Shown: positions 9,885-18,238, counted from the stretch's first letter. The stretch is 64,000 nucleotides of DNA from Alphaproteobacteria bacterium (GCA_016124665.1 WGNH01000003.1:62001-126000); one strand, 5' to 3'. Numbers and translations are program-made. The notes: a model not told the origin generated them from the letters alone.

Positions 9885-11144
9885 CTACACAGAAGTGTCC
9901 GCAGATGTCGCAACCGGGCTACCGCCATTATCGTCCTTACGGCCAAAAGCGGCCAGCATCCAGGACCCAAGGCCGATCCAGGACAGGATCAGCGATGCAA
10001 TCACGGCCAGAGGCGGCAAAATCCAGAGCGCAGCGGACAGGATCAGGACAACGGTCATCCCCAGAAGCCGCATTCCCAAGCCAGGATTGGATTTTCCGGC
10101 GCGATTGAAAATACAGTCGCCGACGGCGATCGCTCCAAGTGGATAGGCCAGCAAGAGAAGGAAAATCCCGAAAACCCACCAGAATGGTATCAGTACAATA
10201 CCTACGACGGAGATGAACAGGAGCACCGTGCCGGCGGTCATCAGCATGATCCAGCCCATCGGAAGCAGGAACAGGCCGATCAGCGGAGCAAGAAGCGGGT
10301 GTTTCCGGAATTTTGCCGACAGACGGGTGACGCCTTTCGGCATCATCACAAGTGCCAACAGGCCCAGCAGAAGCGAAAACGCGACGCCGGATACCGCAAA
10401 GAATTCGGCCGGCGGAACGATATCGAAATCGAAATCAATATCGCTGAACTGGTCGCCGTCCCAATCAAGCTCAATAAGGCGGTATGTGTATTCAAAGCCG
10501 TTCGCCAATGTGGCATCAGGCGAAATGTCAGGCTCGGACGGGCCGAAATATTCAAGACGGCCGGAAATGACGGCTCCGGGCTCGATGGTGAGGCGCTCGG
10601 CCTCGATTTCAACATCGCCGTCTATGCGGCCGGATATAACGACGTCCTGAGCCAGAATCTCGACCGTGTCGAGGAAATGGCCGCGCAGCGTTATCGATTG
10701 ACCGGCCATATCGGCTGGGCCCGTGACGACACTGCCCTCGGCGATTTCCAGCACGCCAGCAGCCGAATCCAGCGATCCGCCGATTGTGCCGGAATACTCG
10801 ACATAGCCCCCGGCAAATTCGGCACTGTCACCGATATCGACTGTCAGCTCGACCGATCCGCCGGCGATTTCGGCATCCCCGCCAACATTCCCAGCGACCG
10901 TAACATTTCCGCCGGCAACGCGGATATCGCCTTCAACCTGGGCATCGATGACGATGCTGCCGCCAAAAACAGCAAGATCTTCGCCGATCCGTCCGGAAAT
11001 TTCCGCAGAGCCGGCGATAACCTTGAGGTCGCCATCGCGGTCAACATCGCGAAGTTCGACATGGCCGCCAAAATGCTGGGCCGATGCGCCCGAGGCGAGC
11101 GTGGCGGCCAGTCCGGCCGCGAGCAGCAGTGAACGTATAAGCAT
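9885..11144 (-). CDS. Exported beta-solenoid (bactofilin-like) protein with C-terminal membrane domain
   Basis: Not a characterised gene. Signal peptide at residues 1-23 ending ASGASAQ, then about 190 residues of 17-residue beta-solenoid repeats with the recurring pattern GxIGGDxxIAGGxVxV (for example VGGDAEIAGGSVEL). The second half (from about residue 235) is a membrane domain of four to six hydrophobic helices joined by short loops, ending in a polar tail. The repeats resemble the polymer-forming bactofilin fold, but here exported. I chose the second ATG (11144) because GGAGGT lies 4 bases before it; the ATG one codon earlier is the alternative. It lies 48 bases after a solenoid lipoprotein gene, so the two likely form an operon. 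The membrane part could anchor a periplasmic scaffold; that is inference. Confidence 0.85.
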   Translation of the reverse strand: MLIRSLLLAAGLAATLASGASAQHFGGHVELRDVDRDGDLKVIAGSAEISGRIGEDLAVFGGSIVIDAQVEGDIRVAGGNVTVAGNVGGDAEIAGGSVELTVDIGDSAEFAGGYVEYSGTIGGSLDSAAGVLEIAEGSVVTGPADMAGQSITLRGHFLDTVEILAQDVVISGRIDGDVEIEAERLTIEPGAVISGRLEYFGPSEPDISPDATLANGFEYTYRLIELDWDGDQFSDIDFDFDIVPPAEFFAVSGVAFSLLLGLLALVMMPKGVTRLSAKFRKHPLLAPLIGLFLLPMGWIMLMTAGTVLLFISVVGIVLIPFWWVFGIFLLLLAYPLGAIAVGDCIFNRAGKSNPGLGMRLLGMTVVLILSAALWILPPLAVIASLILSWIGLGSWMLAAFGRKDDNGGSPVATSADTSV

Positions 11145-11192
11145 CATTACCTCCGTTCGCCCCCAAGCGTAACGAGTGAGTGCAAAGAAAAA

Positions 11193-12071
11193 CTAGCGGT
11201 CAAAGGGCTCCAGAAGGTCGTTACAATCGCGCCCGTCAATCGCCTCGAATGTCACGCCGGATTGCGATGCCCCGGCTTCGAACACCGGAGCCTCTTCGGC
11301 AAAAACCGCCAATTGTCCGGTTATCACCATCTCAGGGCCAATCACGACGCGGCGGGCGCATACTGCACTGCCCTCTCCAATGGCCGCATTGATACGGACT
11401 CGTTGATGAGTGTTGCCTGAAGACCAGCTCCATCCCCGCCGCGAATGGGCAACGGCGATAAGACGGCCATCAACCGGGCCTTCTAATATAACCGAGCTGC
11501 CGGCCAGGCTGGCATTACCGCCGACAGAACCGAAAAGTTCAAGATCGCTGCCAGCCATGGACAGATTGCCGCTGACTTCACTGTCACGGGACACTTCAAT
11601 ATCGCTTCCGGCAATGTCCAGATCCTCGCCGATCCGACCGTCAATCATCACATCGCTGCCGGCAATTGAAAGGCTGCCTTCCGTGGTGCCGGACCAGTTC
11701 ACGTCACTTCCGGCAATATCGATATCGCCCACGGCATTGCCCGACCAATCGACGTCACTGCCGGCGATATTGGCTTCACCGCCAATCGAGCCACCGAATG
11801 AAATATCGGATCCCACAAGGGACATGTCCCCGCCAATATCGGCTGCAACATCAAGATCGGACCCGATAACAGACAGATCACCGCCAATCCGGCCGGTAAT
11901 GGACATGTCACTTCCCATCAGGCTGGCGTCGCCGTCCTGATCAAAATGATGCGCACCATCACGGCCATTGTGATTTTGTGCGTCGACATGGACTGTAGCG
12001 GAAGCGTTATTGCTGCAACCAGCCATGATGAGCGCGCTCGCAGACACGCTTATGGCAAGAAATTTTTTCAT
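11193..12071 (-). CDS. Solenoid-repeat lipoprotein (bactofilin-like), paralogue 1
   Basis: Lipoprotein of 292 residues: signal sequence with lipobox LIMAGC (lipidated Cys19, Ser at +2, so outer-membrane sorting is likely). It carries about nine 17-residue repeats of the form GGDxxxxGSDxxxxxxxI, each with a GSD turn (for example IGEDLDIAGSDIEV). A C-terminal module with AVCARRV ... GQLAV and a final GRDC is shared with two other genes at 14.1 and 14.9 kb. The ATG at 12071 was chosen because the signal peptide starts there; the longer in-frame extension has no signal function. First gene of a two-gene operon with the membrane solenoid protein. Function unknown. Confidence 0.88.
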   Translation of the reverse strand: MKKFLAISVSASALIMAGCSNNASATVHVDAQNHNGRDGAHHFDQDGDASLMGSDMSITGRIGGDLSVIGSDLDVAADIGGDMSLVGSDISFGGSIGGEANIAGSDVDWSGNAVGDIDIAGSDVNWSGTTEGSLSIAGSDVMIDGRIGEDLDIAGSDIEVSRDSEVSGNLSMAGSDLELFGSVGGNASLAGSSVILEGPVDGRLIAVAHSRRGWSWSSGNTHQRVRINAAIGEGSAVCARRVVIGPEMVITGQLAVFAEEAPVFEAGASQSGVTFEAIDGRDCNDLLEPFDR

Positions 12072-12145
12072 GCCCGAAAACTCCAGACTCGATGGACGAA
12101 GAATAAGTCCGTCCTGATCGCTCCCCAGCGGTGATTCCTCTCTAA

Positions 12146-12164
12146 CATATCGAATTTCGATATG
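12146..12164. promoter_or_regulatory. Palindromic operator candidate in divergent promoter region
   Basis: Perfect inverted repeat catatcga-att-tcgatatg in the 250-base gap between the solenoid lipoprotein gene (minus) and the acyl-CoA synthetase gene (plus). A shorter palindrome, ttat-tcg-ataa at 12179-12189, shares the TTCGATA core. The stretch 12140-12195 is much richer in A and T than its surroundings, as expected for a promoter. Likely a dimeric repressor site; the regulator is unknown. Nothing else is seen in this gap. Confidence 0.55.
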
Positions 12165-12321
12165 AAAGAGATTTTTCGTTATTCGATAAATTTTGGCAGT
12201 CCGGATGCTGCGCAAATCGTTCGGAGAAGCGAATTTCGGGCTTTTCAGCGCCCGGCTCACCGCTTAACGTCTGCGTCAATGATATGACAAGCGCGCCAAA
12301 GCGTTACACGGGGAGATATTG

Positions 12322-14085
12322 ATGACCGACCGCAAAACCGCGGACGACAATTCTTTTTCTGATTCCAATGCCAGCGGCCCTGTTATTCCTGCAGCTGAAG
12401 GCCTGGATGAAGCTCGAAAGACCGAGAGCAACCCCGAAGCGTTGACTTCGCCGGAGATCGTACCGGACGATAGTAATGATTTGACCACAGACGGTGACAA
12501 CCCGCCGCCTGTTGATCCGTCATCCTGGCCCCAGATCGAGGGGGAGCCATTCCGTTTATCCCGCGCCCGAAAGTCCGTACTCCAGGCGATGTTGCGGGCG
12601 AAAAACAAGGTCGGGGGCAAGACCGTCACCATTATCGATGCTGACGGGCGCCAGCTGGACTATAATGAAATGCTGCGGGCGTCGTTTGCCTTGGGCTCAG
12701 CTCTCGCAAGGCTGACCGAAAAGGGCGAGAAAATCGCCGTGCTGCTTCCTACAGGTGCCGGTTCGGGGATCGCGTTTTTCGCGCTGAATACGTATGGGCG
12801 CATTCCCGCCATGCTGAATTTCACGGCCGGCGCGAAAGCGATCAAGGCGGCCTGCCGGGCCGCGCAGGCGACAAAAATTGTCACCGCGCACAAATTTATT
12901 GAACTGGGCGGGCTGGAGGAGCTTGAAGGGCATCTCAAGCAGGATCATGAAATGATCTATCTTGAGGATGTCCGCGAAAACATTTCCCTGGGCGACAAGG
13001 TCCGTGCCGTGCTCGGGCCGATCTTCCCGGATCTGGTGGCCACGCGTGTCAGCCCGGACGATACAGCCGTCATCCTGTTCACCTCGGGCACCGAAGGCGA
13101 TCCCAAGGGAGTCGCCCTCAGCCATATGAATCTGGTCGCCAATGTCGAACAGGCCCGGGCGCATGTGGACATCCTGCCAACGGATATTGTCTTCAATTCC
13201 CTGCCGACCTTCCACAGTTTCGGTCTGACAGGCGGATTGCTGCTGCCGCTTTTTGTGGGCATTCCTGCCGTTTTGCACCCCAGTCCGCTGCAAGGTAAAA
13301 CCATAATGGAGCGTGTGCGGAAGACGAAATCCACAGTGCTGTTCGCAACCGACACCTTCCTGAACCAGTATGCGCGGGTGGCAGACAAGGGCGATTTTGA
13401 CTCCCTGCGCTTTGTCGTCTGCGGTGCCGAACGGGTGAAGGATGAAACCCGTACCATGGTGCGGCGCGAATTCGATCTGATGGTGCTGGAAGGATATGGC
13501 GCTACGGAAGCGGCGCCGGTGATCGCCGTCAATCAGCCGCAGCGCAACAAGCCGGGCACGGTCGGCCGCATGATTCCCGGAATGAGGGCAAGGCTGGAAC
13601 CGGTCGAGGGCATCGCTGACGGGGGGCGCCTGCACGTCAAGGGTCCGAATGTCATGCAGGGGTATATTTTCAGCGACCAGCCCGGTGTCATCCATCCGCC
13701 CGAGGATGGCTGGCATGATACCGGCGATATTGTCAGTTTTGACGAGGAAGGCTGTGTGCAGATCCGCGGGCGGCAGAAGCGGTTTGCCAAGATCGGCGGC
13801 GAAATGGTGTCGCTGGCGGTGGTCGAAAATATCGCGACTTCACTGTGGCCAGACTGTCTGCATGCCGCTGTCACCCTGCCCGACGCCCGGAAAGGCGAGC
13901 AGATCGTCATCGTGACAGAATACCCCAATGCCGAGCGTGGTGACATGGTGGCCTTTGCCCGCAGCCACGGAATTGCCGAGCTGGCCATCCCGAAACGGGT
14001 GATCCCGGTTTCCGAGATCCCCGTCCTGGGCACTGGCAAGATCAACTATGTGGCGATCGAAAAACTCGCCAAGGGCGAGGATTAA
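12322..14085 (+). CDS. AMP-forming acyl-CoA / acyl-ACP synthetase (Aas-like)
   Basis: Adenylate-forming ligase that activates a carboxylic acid, probably a fatty acid, with ATP. The P-loop FTSGTEGDPKGVALSH is near residue 253 and the adenylate motif YGATEAAP near residue 391; DTGD and the hinge region follow, and the C-terminal catalytic lysine motif is GTGKINY. The sequence resembles the synthetase half of Aas (2-acylglycerophosphoethanolamine acyltransferase/acyl-ACP synthetase) without an acyltransferase half. The first 70 residues are an unusual acidic, Pro/Ser-rich extension. The ATG is preceded by GGGGAGA. The gene splits two pairs of solenoid genes and its stop overlaps the next one by 3 bases. 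Substrate unknown. Confidence 0.85.
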   Translation: MTDRKTADDNSFSDSNASGPVIPAAEGLDEARKTESNPEALTSPEIVPDDSNDLTTDGDNPPPVDPSSWPQIEGEPFRLSRARKSVLQAMLRAKNKVGGKTVTIIDADGRQLDYNEMLRASFALGSALARLTEKGEKIAVLLPTGAGSGIAFFALNTYGRIPAMLNFTAGAKAIKAACRAAQATKIVTAHKFIELGGLEELEGHLKQDHEMIYLEDVRENISLGDKVRAVLGPIFPDLVATRVSPDDTAVILFTSGTEGDPKGVALSHMNLVANVEQARAHVDILPTDIVFNSLPTFHSFGLTGGLLLPLFVGIPAVLHPSPLQGKTIMERVRKTKSTVLFATDTFLNQYARVADKGDFDSLRFVVCGAERVKDETRTMVRREFDLMVLEGYGATEAAPVIAVNQPQRNKPGTVGRMIPGMRARLEPVEGIADGGRLHVKGPNVMQGYIFSDQPGVIHPPEDGWHDTGDIVSFDEEGCVQIRGRQKRFAKIGGEMVSLAVVENIATSLWPDCLHAAVTLPDARKGEQIVIVTEYPNAERGDMVAFARSHGIAELAIPKRVIPVSEIPVLGTGKINYVAIEKLAKGED

Positions 14086-14819
14086 TCGCCGCGGCAGCTT
14101 TCCCGCTCGCGCAGGGCATAGCTGATATTGGAAGCGTCGACGCCTGCGGCATAGTCCGGTTCATCATCGGCCAGAACCGTCAGCGGGCCATTGACTTCAG
14201 CGCCATTGAGGAAACGGACTTCGTGGGCGCAGATTGTGCCACCGGCGTCAAGAATTCCGCTGATCTCGATCTCGCTGCGATCACGGCGGCGGAATATGCC
14301 TTCACGGTTATTACCCTCGAAATCAATGGCCTGATCCGCGCGGCCGGAAAACTCCATGTCACCAAAACGTACCTGCAGGCCAGACATGGCGTGCCCACCA
14401 AATTCCAGGGCTCCAGCGGATATCTCGACATCGCCGGAAAAGACCGAACCCGAAGATACATCCACCGCGCCGCCAGAAATCTCCGACCGGCCCGCGACCT
14501 GGAGATTGATATCCACGGCCCCGCCGCTGATTTCGGCATTACCGCCAACAGAACCGGAGATTTCCACAGCACCGCCGCTGGCTTCGAGATCTTCACCGAC
14601 TTCGGCATTGATCTCCGTTGCGGCACCGGAAACCTCGAGATCACCACCGAAAGTGCCGGAGACGTCGACCGTGGCCCCGGAGAATTCACCATTTCCAGCG
14701 ACATCGCCGGAATAGTCGACCGTTATGCCGGACATGGAGACGTTCTGGCTCTGCGCCAGAACAGGCGGTGCCAGTAAAACTGCCGCCGACGCGGTCAGCA
14801 AAAAGAGTGATTTAGTCAT
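14082..14819 (-). CDS. Exported solenoid-repeat protein (bactofilin-like), paralogue 2
   Basis: 245 residues with a Sec signal peptide (residues 1-22, cleaved after PPVLA) and no lipobox, so probably soluble in the periplasm or at the surface. The body has 17-residue repeats of the type VGGNAEISGGAVDI. It ends with the same C-terminal module as its two lipoprotein relatives: TICAHEV ... NGPLTVLA ... ESC. It is preceded by GGGAG and lies 78 bases after the lipoprotein gene upstream, so it is probably co-transcribed. The stop overlaps the convergent acyl-CoA synthetase stop. Function unknown. Confidence 0.86.
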   Translation of the reverse strand: MTKSLFLLTASAAVLLAPPVLAQSQNVSMSGITVDYSGDVAGNGEFSGATVDVSGTFGGDLEVSGAATEINAEVGEDLEASGGAVEISGSVGGNAEISGGAVDINLQVAGRSEISGGAVDVSSGSVFSGDVEISAGALEFGGHAMSGLQVRFGDMEFSGRADQAIDFEGNNREGIFRRRDRSEIEISGILDAGGTICAHEVRFLNGAEVNGPLTVLADDEPDYAAGVDASNISYALRERESCRGD

Positions 14820-14897
14820 TTCAAGCTCCCTTCAAGGATTCAAGAGAGCCCCTTCCGGTGCTCACCTTTTTCATTCCGCGATAAAAATCAAGAGGCA

Positions 14898-15572
14898 TCA
14901 GCCACGATTGCGGCGGATATCCTCGCAATCACGCGTGCCCAGAGCTTCAAAGTCAAAGGCACCGTCCCAGTCCGGGCGGTGTTCGGCAATGATGTGCAGC
15001 GGGCCGTTGACCCGGGCATTGCTGCGGAAATCAACATGCCGGGCACAGATATAGCCGCCCTCTTCCAGCGTACCGCTGATGACGACGCGGCCATTGCGGC
15101 CTTCACCACCACCGCCATAAATGCGAACCGGCGCCGCGAAACGGCCCGGCAGGTTGAAACGGGCTCCCATGGCATCGAGTTCCCCGAGCACATCACCGTC
15201 AATCGTAGCGCGGGCTCCCATGATTTCCATGCGGCCGCCGAAACGCCCATTCAGATACATGGTTGCTCCGGCAATCTCGGTGTCACCGGCCACGCTTCCG
15301 GTGAAGCGTATCCGCGCGCCTTCAATGTTCAGATTGCCGCCCACACGCGCATCGGAAACGACATTGGCACCGGCGAGCGACAGGTCTCGATCTATATTGC
15401 CGCCGGCATCGACAAACATGCCGGAATAGTCAGCACTGCCTGTCGAATCGACGTCGCCCGCAGCCACCAGACCGGCCCGTTCGATCGAGCGGTTATCGGC
15501 CGGACCGCGCGCTGAATAGCTGCATCCTGCCAATGCGGTGGCTGCCGCCGTGATCATCAGTATCGCTCTCAT
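14898..15572 (-). CDS. Solenoid-repeat lipoprotein (bactofilin-like), paralogue 3
   Basis: Lipoprotein of 224 residues with lipobox ALAGC (Cys17, Ser at +2). About six repeats of the solenoid type (VGGNLNIEGARIRF, FGGRMEIMGARATI) carry GAR or GAN turns instead of GSD or GGA. The C-terminal module YICARHV ... NGPLHIIAE ... TRDC aligns closely with paralogues 1 and 2, with both cysteines conserved. The ATG at 15572 has GGGAG 11 bases upstream; a GTG one codon earlier is possible. It heads the second solenoid gene pair. Function unknown. Confidence 0.86.
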   Translation of the reverse strand: MRAILMITAAATALAGCSYSARGPADNRSIERAGLVAAGDVDSTGSADYSGMFVDAGGNIDRDLSLAGANVVSDARVGGNLNIEGARIRFTGSVAGDTEIAGATMYLNGRFGGRMEIMGARATIDGDVLGELDAMGARFNLPGRFAAPVRIYGGGGEGRNGRVVISGTLEEGGYICARHVDFRSNARVNGPLHIIAEHRPDWDGAFDFEALGTRDCEDIRRNRG

Positions 15573-15645
15573 CACCTGTCTCCCTGTGCTGTCCCGCTAT
15601 CGGGCCTATGCTGGAGAGATGCAGGTCAGGCCGCGTCCGGATGCA

Positions 15646-17058
15646 CTAGATATGCAGAACCCGGTCATAGGCATCGAGCACGCTCTCATGCATCATCTCC
15701 GAGAGCGTCGGGTGCGGGAAGATGGCGTGCATCAATTCCTGCTCGGTGGTCTCGAGTACCTTGCCGACCATGAAGCCCTGTATGAGCTCGGTGACTTCGG
15801 CCCCGACCATGTGGGCGCCCAGCAACTCACCGGTTTTGGCGTCGAACACGGTCTTGATCAGCCCCTGATCCTCGCCCAGGGCAATTGCCTTGCCATTGCC
15901 GACAAAGGGGAAGCGGCCGACCTTCACCTCGTGTCCGGCCTCTTTCGCCTTGGCCTCGGTCAGACCGACGGAGGCGATTTGCGGATGGCAATAGGTGCAG
16001 CCGGGTATGTTGGACGTATCCATCGCGTGCGGATTTTTCCCGGCGATCTTCTCGACGCAGATAACGCCTTCATGGCTGGCCTTGTGTGCCAGCCAGGGCG
16101 GGCCGGCGACATCACCGATGGCGTAGAGGCCTTTGACATTGGTCGCACCATAAGCGCCGATGACGATATGCCCGCGCTCGACCTTCACGCCGAGATCCTC
16201 GAGGCCGAGATTTTCGACATTACCGGTGATTCCGATGGCGAGGATGACTTTCTCGACCTCGATTGTCTGGCTCTTGCCGTCCTTTGTCTTGATCGTGGCC
16301 TTGACCGACTTTGCGCCCTTGTCGAGTTTTTCGACCTGCGCGCCGGTGATGAGCTTCATCCCCTGCTTCTTGAACTGCTTGGCGGCGAAGGCGGAGATTT
16401 CCTCATCCTCGACCGGCAGGACGCGGTCCATCATCTCGACGACGGTTACATCCGCGCCCATGGTCTTGTAGAAGCTGGCGAACTCGATGCCGATCGCGCC
16501 CGATCCGATGACGAGGAGAGATTTCGGCATCTCCTCCGGCACCATGGCTTCGCGATAGGTCCAGATCTGCTTGCCGTCCGGCTCGAGGCCGGCCTGCGGC
16601 ACGGTGCGGGCGCGGGCGCCGGTGGCGAGGATGACGTTTTTGGCCTCGTAGCCCGTATCTTTCTTGTCCTTGCCGGTCACGATGACTTTCGGTGCCGCGC
16701 TGCCCTTTTCCAGGCGCGCTGTTCCCTCGATCACCGTGATCTTGTTCTTTTTCATCAACATGCCGACACCGCCCGACAGCCGCCCCGAGACCTTCCGAGA
16801 GCGCTCGACCACCTTCCTGATGTCAAAGGAGATGTCCTTGGCCGACAGGCCGAACTCGTCCGCGCGGTGCATCAGATGATAGATCTCGGAGGTCCTCAGC
16901 AGCGCCTTGGTCGGAATGCAGCCCCAGTTGAGACAGATCCCGCCGAGCTGGTCGCGTTCGACAATGGCGGTCTTCAAGCCGAGTTGCGCGGCGCGGATGG
17001 CGGTCACATATCCGCCCGGACCACTGCCAATCACGATGAGGTCATATTGCTCGGCCAT
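15646..17058 (-). CDS. lpdA: Dihydrolipoyl dehydrogenase (E3)
   Basis: FAD flavoprotein that reoxidises dihydrolipoyl groups of PDH and related complexes with NAD. FAD-binding GSGPGGY (residues 11-17), redox-active disulfide Cys42/Cys47 (GGICLNWGCIPTK), NAD-binding GSGAIGIEFAS, and the catalytic HPTLSE at the C-terminus (His449). 470 residues, normal length. It is divergent from the dehalogenase gene and lies about 1.7 kb from pdhC on the same strand, separated from it by the dehalogenase and cupin genes. Confidence 0.97.
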   Translation of the reverse strand: MAEQYDLIVIGSGPGGYVTAIRAAQLGLKTAIVERDQLGGICLNWGCIPTKALLRTSEIYHLMHRADEFGLSAKDISFDIRKVVERSRKVSGRLSGGVGMLMKKNKITVIEGTARLEKGSAAPKVIVTGKDKKDTGYEAKNVILATGARARTVPQAGLEPDGKQIWTYREAMVPEEMPKSLLVIGSGAIGIEFASFYKTMGADVTVVEMMDRVLPVEDEEISAFAAKQFKKQGMKLITGAQVEKLDKGAKSVKATIKTKDGKSQTIEVEKVILAIGITGNVENLGLEDLGVKVERGHIVIGAYGATNVKGLYAIGDVAGPPWLAHKASHEGVICVEKIAGKNPHAMDTSNIPGCTYCHPQIASVGLTEAKAKEAGHEVKVGRFPFVGNGKAIALGEDQGLIKTVFDAKTGELLGAHMVGAEVTELIQGFMVGKVLETTEQELMHAIFPHPTLSEMMHESVLDAYDRVLHI

Positions 17059-17190
17059 ACGGGATAACTCCTTGCACTTTCTGGCTCGGGTTTGACGGCT
17101 GACCCGGAAAAAATCAATGCTTCAAACGCAAGGCGGGTTTGCAGACCCGCAATGTCAGGCCATGATGCCGCGAGACAGAGGGAGACCAAC

Positions 17191-18087
17191 ATGACGATCA
17201 AGGCCTTGCGCACACCGGAAGAGCGGTTTGCAAACCTGAAAGACTGGCCCTATGCGCCGCACTATGTCGACAGCCTGCCGGGCTATGAAGGTCTGCGCAT
17301 GCACTATGTCGATGAAGGGCCGAAGGATGCGCCCGTCTTCCTGTGCCTGCATGGCGAGCCGAGCTGGGCCTATCTCTACCGCAAGATGATTCCGGTTTTC
17401 CTCGAGGCCGGCTGCCGCGTCGTGGCGCCGGATTTCTTCGGCTTCGGCCGATCCGACAAGCCGGCGAAGGATGAGGACTACACCTTCCACTTTCACCGCA
17501 ATTCCCTGAAAGCCTTCATTGAATACATGGATTTGAAGGATGTCTGCCTGGTCTGTCAGGACTGGGGCGGGCTTCTCGGCCTGTCGGTGCCGATGGATTA
17601 TCCGGACCGTTTCACGCGCCTGCTGGTCATGAATACCGGGCTGGGAATCGGCCGTGATCCGGGTCCGGGTTTCATGGCCTGGCGCGATTATGTGGCGACC
17701 AATCCGGAGTTCAATGTCGGCGAGCTGATGAAGCGGGCCACGCCGATCCTCGATGAGGACGAGATTACGGCCTATCAGGCCCCCTTCCCCGATCCGTCCT
17801 ATATGGGCGGTGTGCGCCGTTTCCCGATGCTGGTGCAGATCTCGCCGGACATGGAGGGCGTGGATACGAACCTTGCTGCGGCGAAGTTCTGGAATCAGGA
17901 CTGGGCCGGAGACAGCTTCATGGCCATCGGCATGCAGGACCCGGTGCTGGGCCCGCCCGCCATGCGCGCCCTGCAAAAGCTGATCAAGGGCTGTCCGGAG
18001 CCGATGGAAATCGCCGATGGCGGCCATTTCGTGCAGGAATGGGGCGAGCCGATTGCGAAGGCGGCGGTGAAGCGGTTCGGGTTTTGA
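17191..18087 (+). CDS. Haloalkane dehalogenase (HLD-I, DhlA-like)
   Basis: Alpha/beta-hydrolase that cleaves carbon-halogen bonds to an alcohol and halide. Residues visible: oxyanion/halide region LHGEPSWAYLYR (Glu56), nucleophile elbow CQDWGGLLG (Asp124, halide-binding Trp125), catalytic acid GMQDPVLG (Asp250) and base DGGHFVQEWG (His279). The acid after strand 7 or 8 and the length of 298 residues fit subfamily I. The ATG was chosen for the upstream GAGGGAGA; an in-frame upstream start is unsupported. The only plus-strand gene between lpdA and pdhC; palindromic repeats lie downstream. The natural substrate cannot be read from sequence, and another hydrolase activity remains possible. Confidence 0.85.
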   Translation: MTIKALRTPEERFANLKDWPYAPHYVDSLPGYEGLRMHYVDEGPKDAPVFLCLHGEPSWAYLYRKMIPVFLEAGCRVVAPDFFGFGRSDKPAKDEDYTFHFHRNSLKAFIEYMDLKDVCLVCQDWGGLLGLSVPMDYPDRFTRLLVMNTGLGIGRDPGPGFMAWRDYVATNPEFNVGELMKRATPILDEDEITAYQAPFPDPSYMGGVRRFPMLVQISPDMEGVDTNLAAAKFWNQDWAGDSFMAIGMQDPVLGPPAMRALQKLIKGCPEPMEIADGGHFVQEWGEPIAKAAVKRFGF

Positions 18088-18106
18088 CCGCATTGCGTGG
18101 TTCGAG

Positions 18107-18124
18107 GCCCGCCTTCAGGCGGGC
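18107..18124. repeat. Short palindromic repeat, convergent intergenic region
   Basis: Hairpin gcccgcc-ttca-ggcgggc, 20 bases after the dehalogenase stop. It may also work as a bidirectional transcription end signal between the dehalogenase and cupin genes, but has no T-run. Confidence 0.55.
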
Positions 18125-18216
18125 ACCTCACCATGAGGTAAGTTGGAGTTTGAAGTCCCTAACCACCTCATCCTGAGGCGTGACCCCGGACTTGATCCGG
18201 GGGAGCCTCGAAGGAT
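18125..18216. repeat. REP-like element cluster
   Basis: Three linked palindromes: acctca-cca-tgaggt (18125-18139), cctca-tcc-tgagg (18166-18178) and ccccgga-cttga-tccgggg (18184-18202), followed by gcctcgaaggat. The combination of CCTCATCCTGAGG with CTCGAAGGAT is a familiar dispersed intergenic repeat in alphaproteobacterial genomes. It fills the gap between two convergent genes. Confidence 0.7.
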
Positions 18217-18238
18217 CGAATGCCGACTATAGCCGGGC

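Noticed and set aside
9540-11132. Long plus-strand open frame of about 530 codons opposite the membrane solenoid gene and lipA 5' region
   Set aside because: It is the antisense shadow of repeat-rich GC-rich genes, shows no signal or domain, and the minus strand has signal peptide, repeats and ribosome site.
12697-13716. Minus-strand open frame of about 339 codons
   Set aside because: Antisense of the acyl-CoA synthetase; low-complexity and without family motifs.
11193-15572. DNA-level tandem repeats that could suggest a CRISPR array
   Set aside because: The repetition is in the protein (17-residue units) with degenerate codons; there are no identical direct repeats with unique spacers.
15538-17067. 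Plus-strand open frame of about 509 codons
   Set aside because: Exact antisense of lpdA, whose cofactor and redox motifs are clear.
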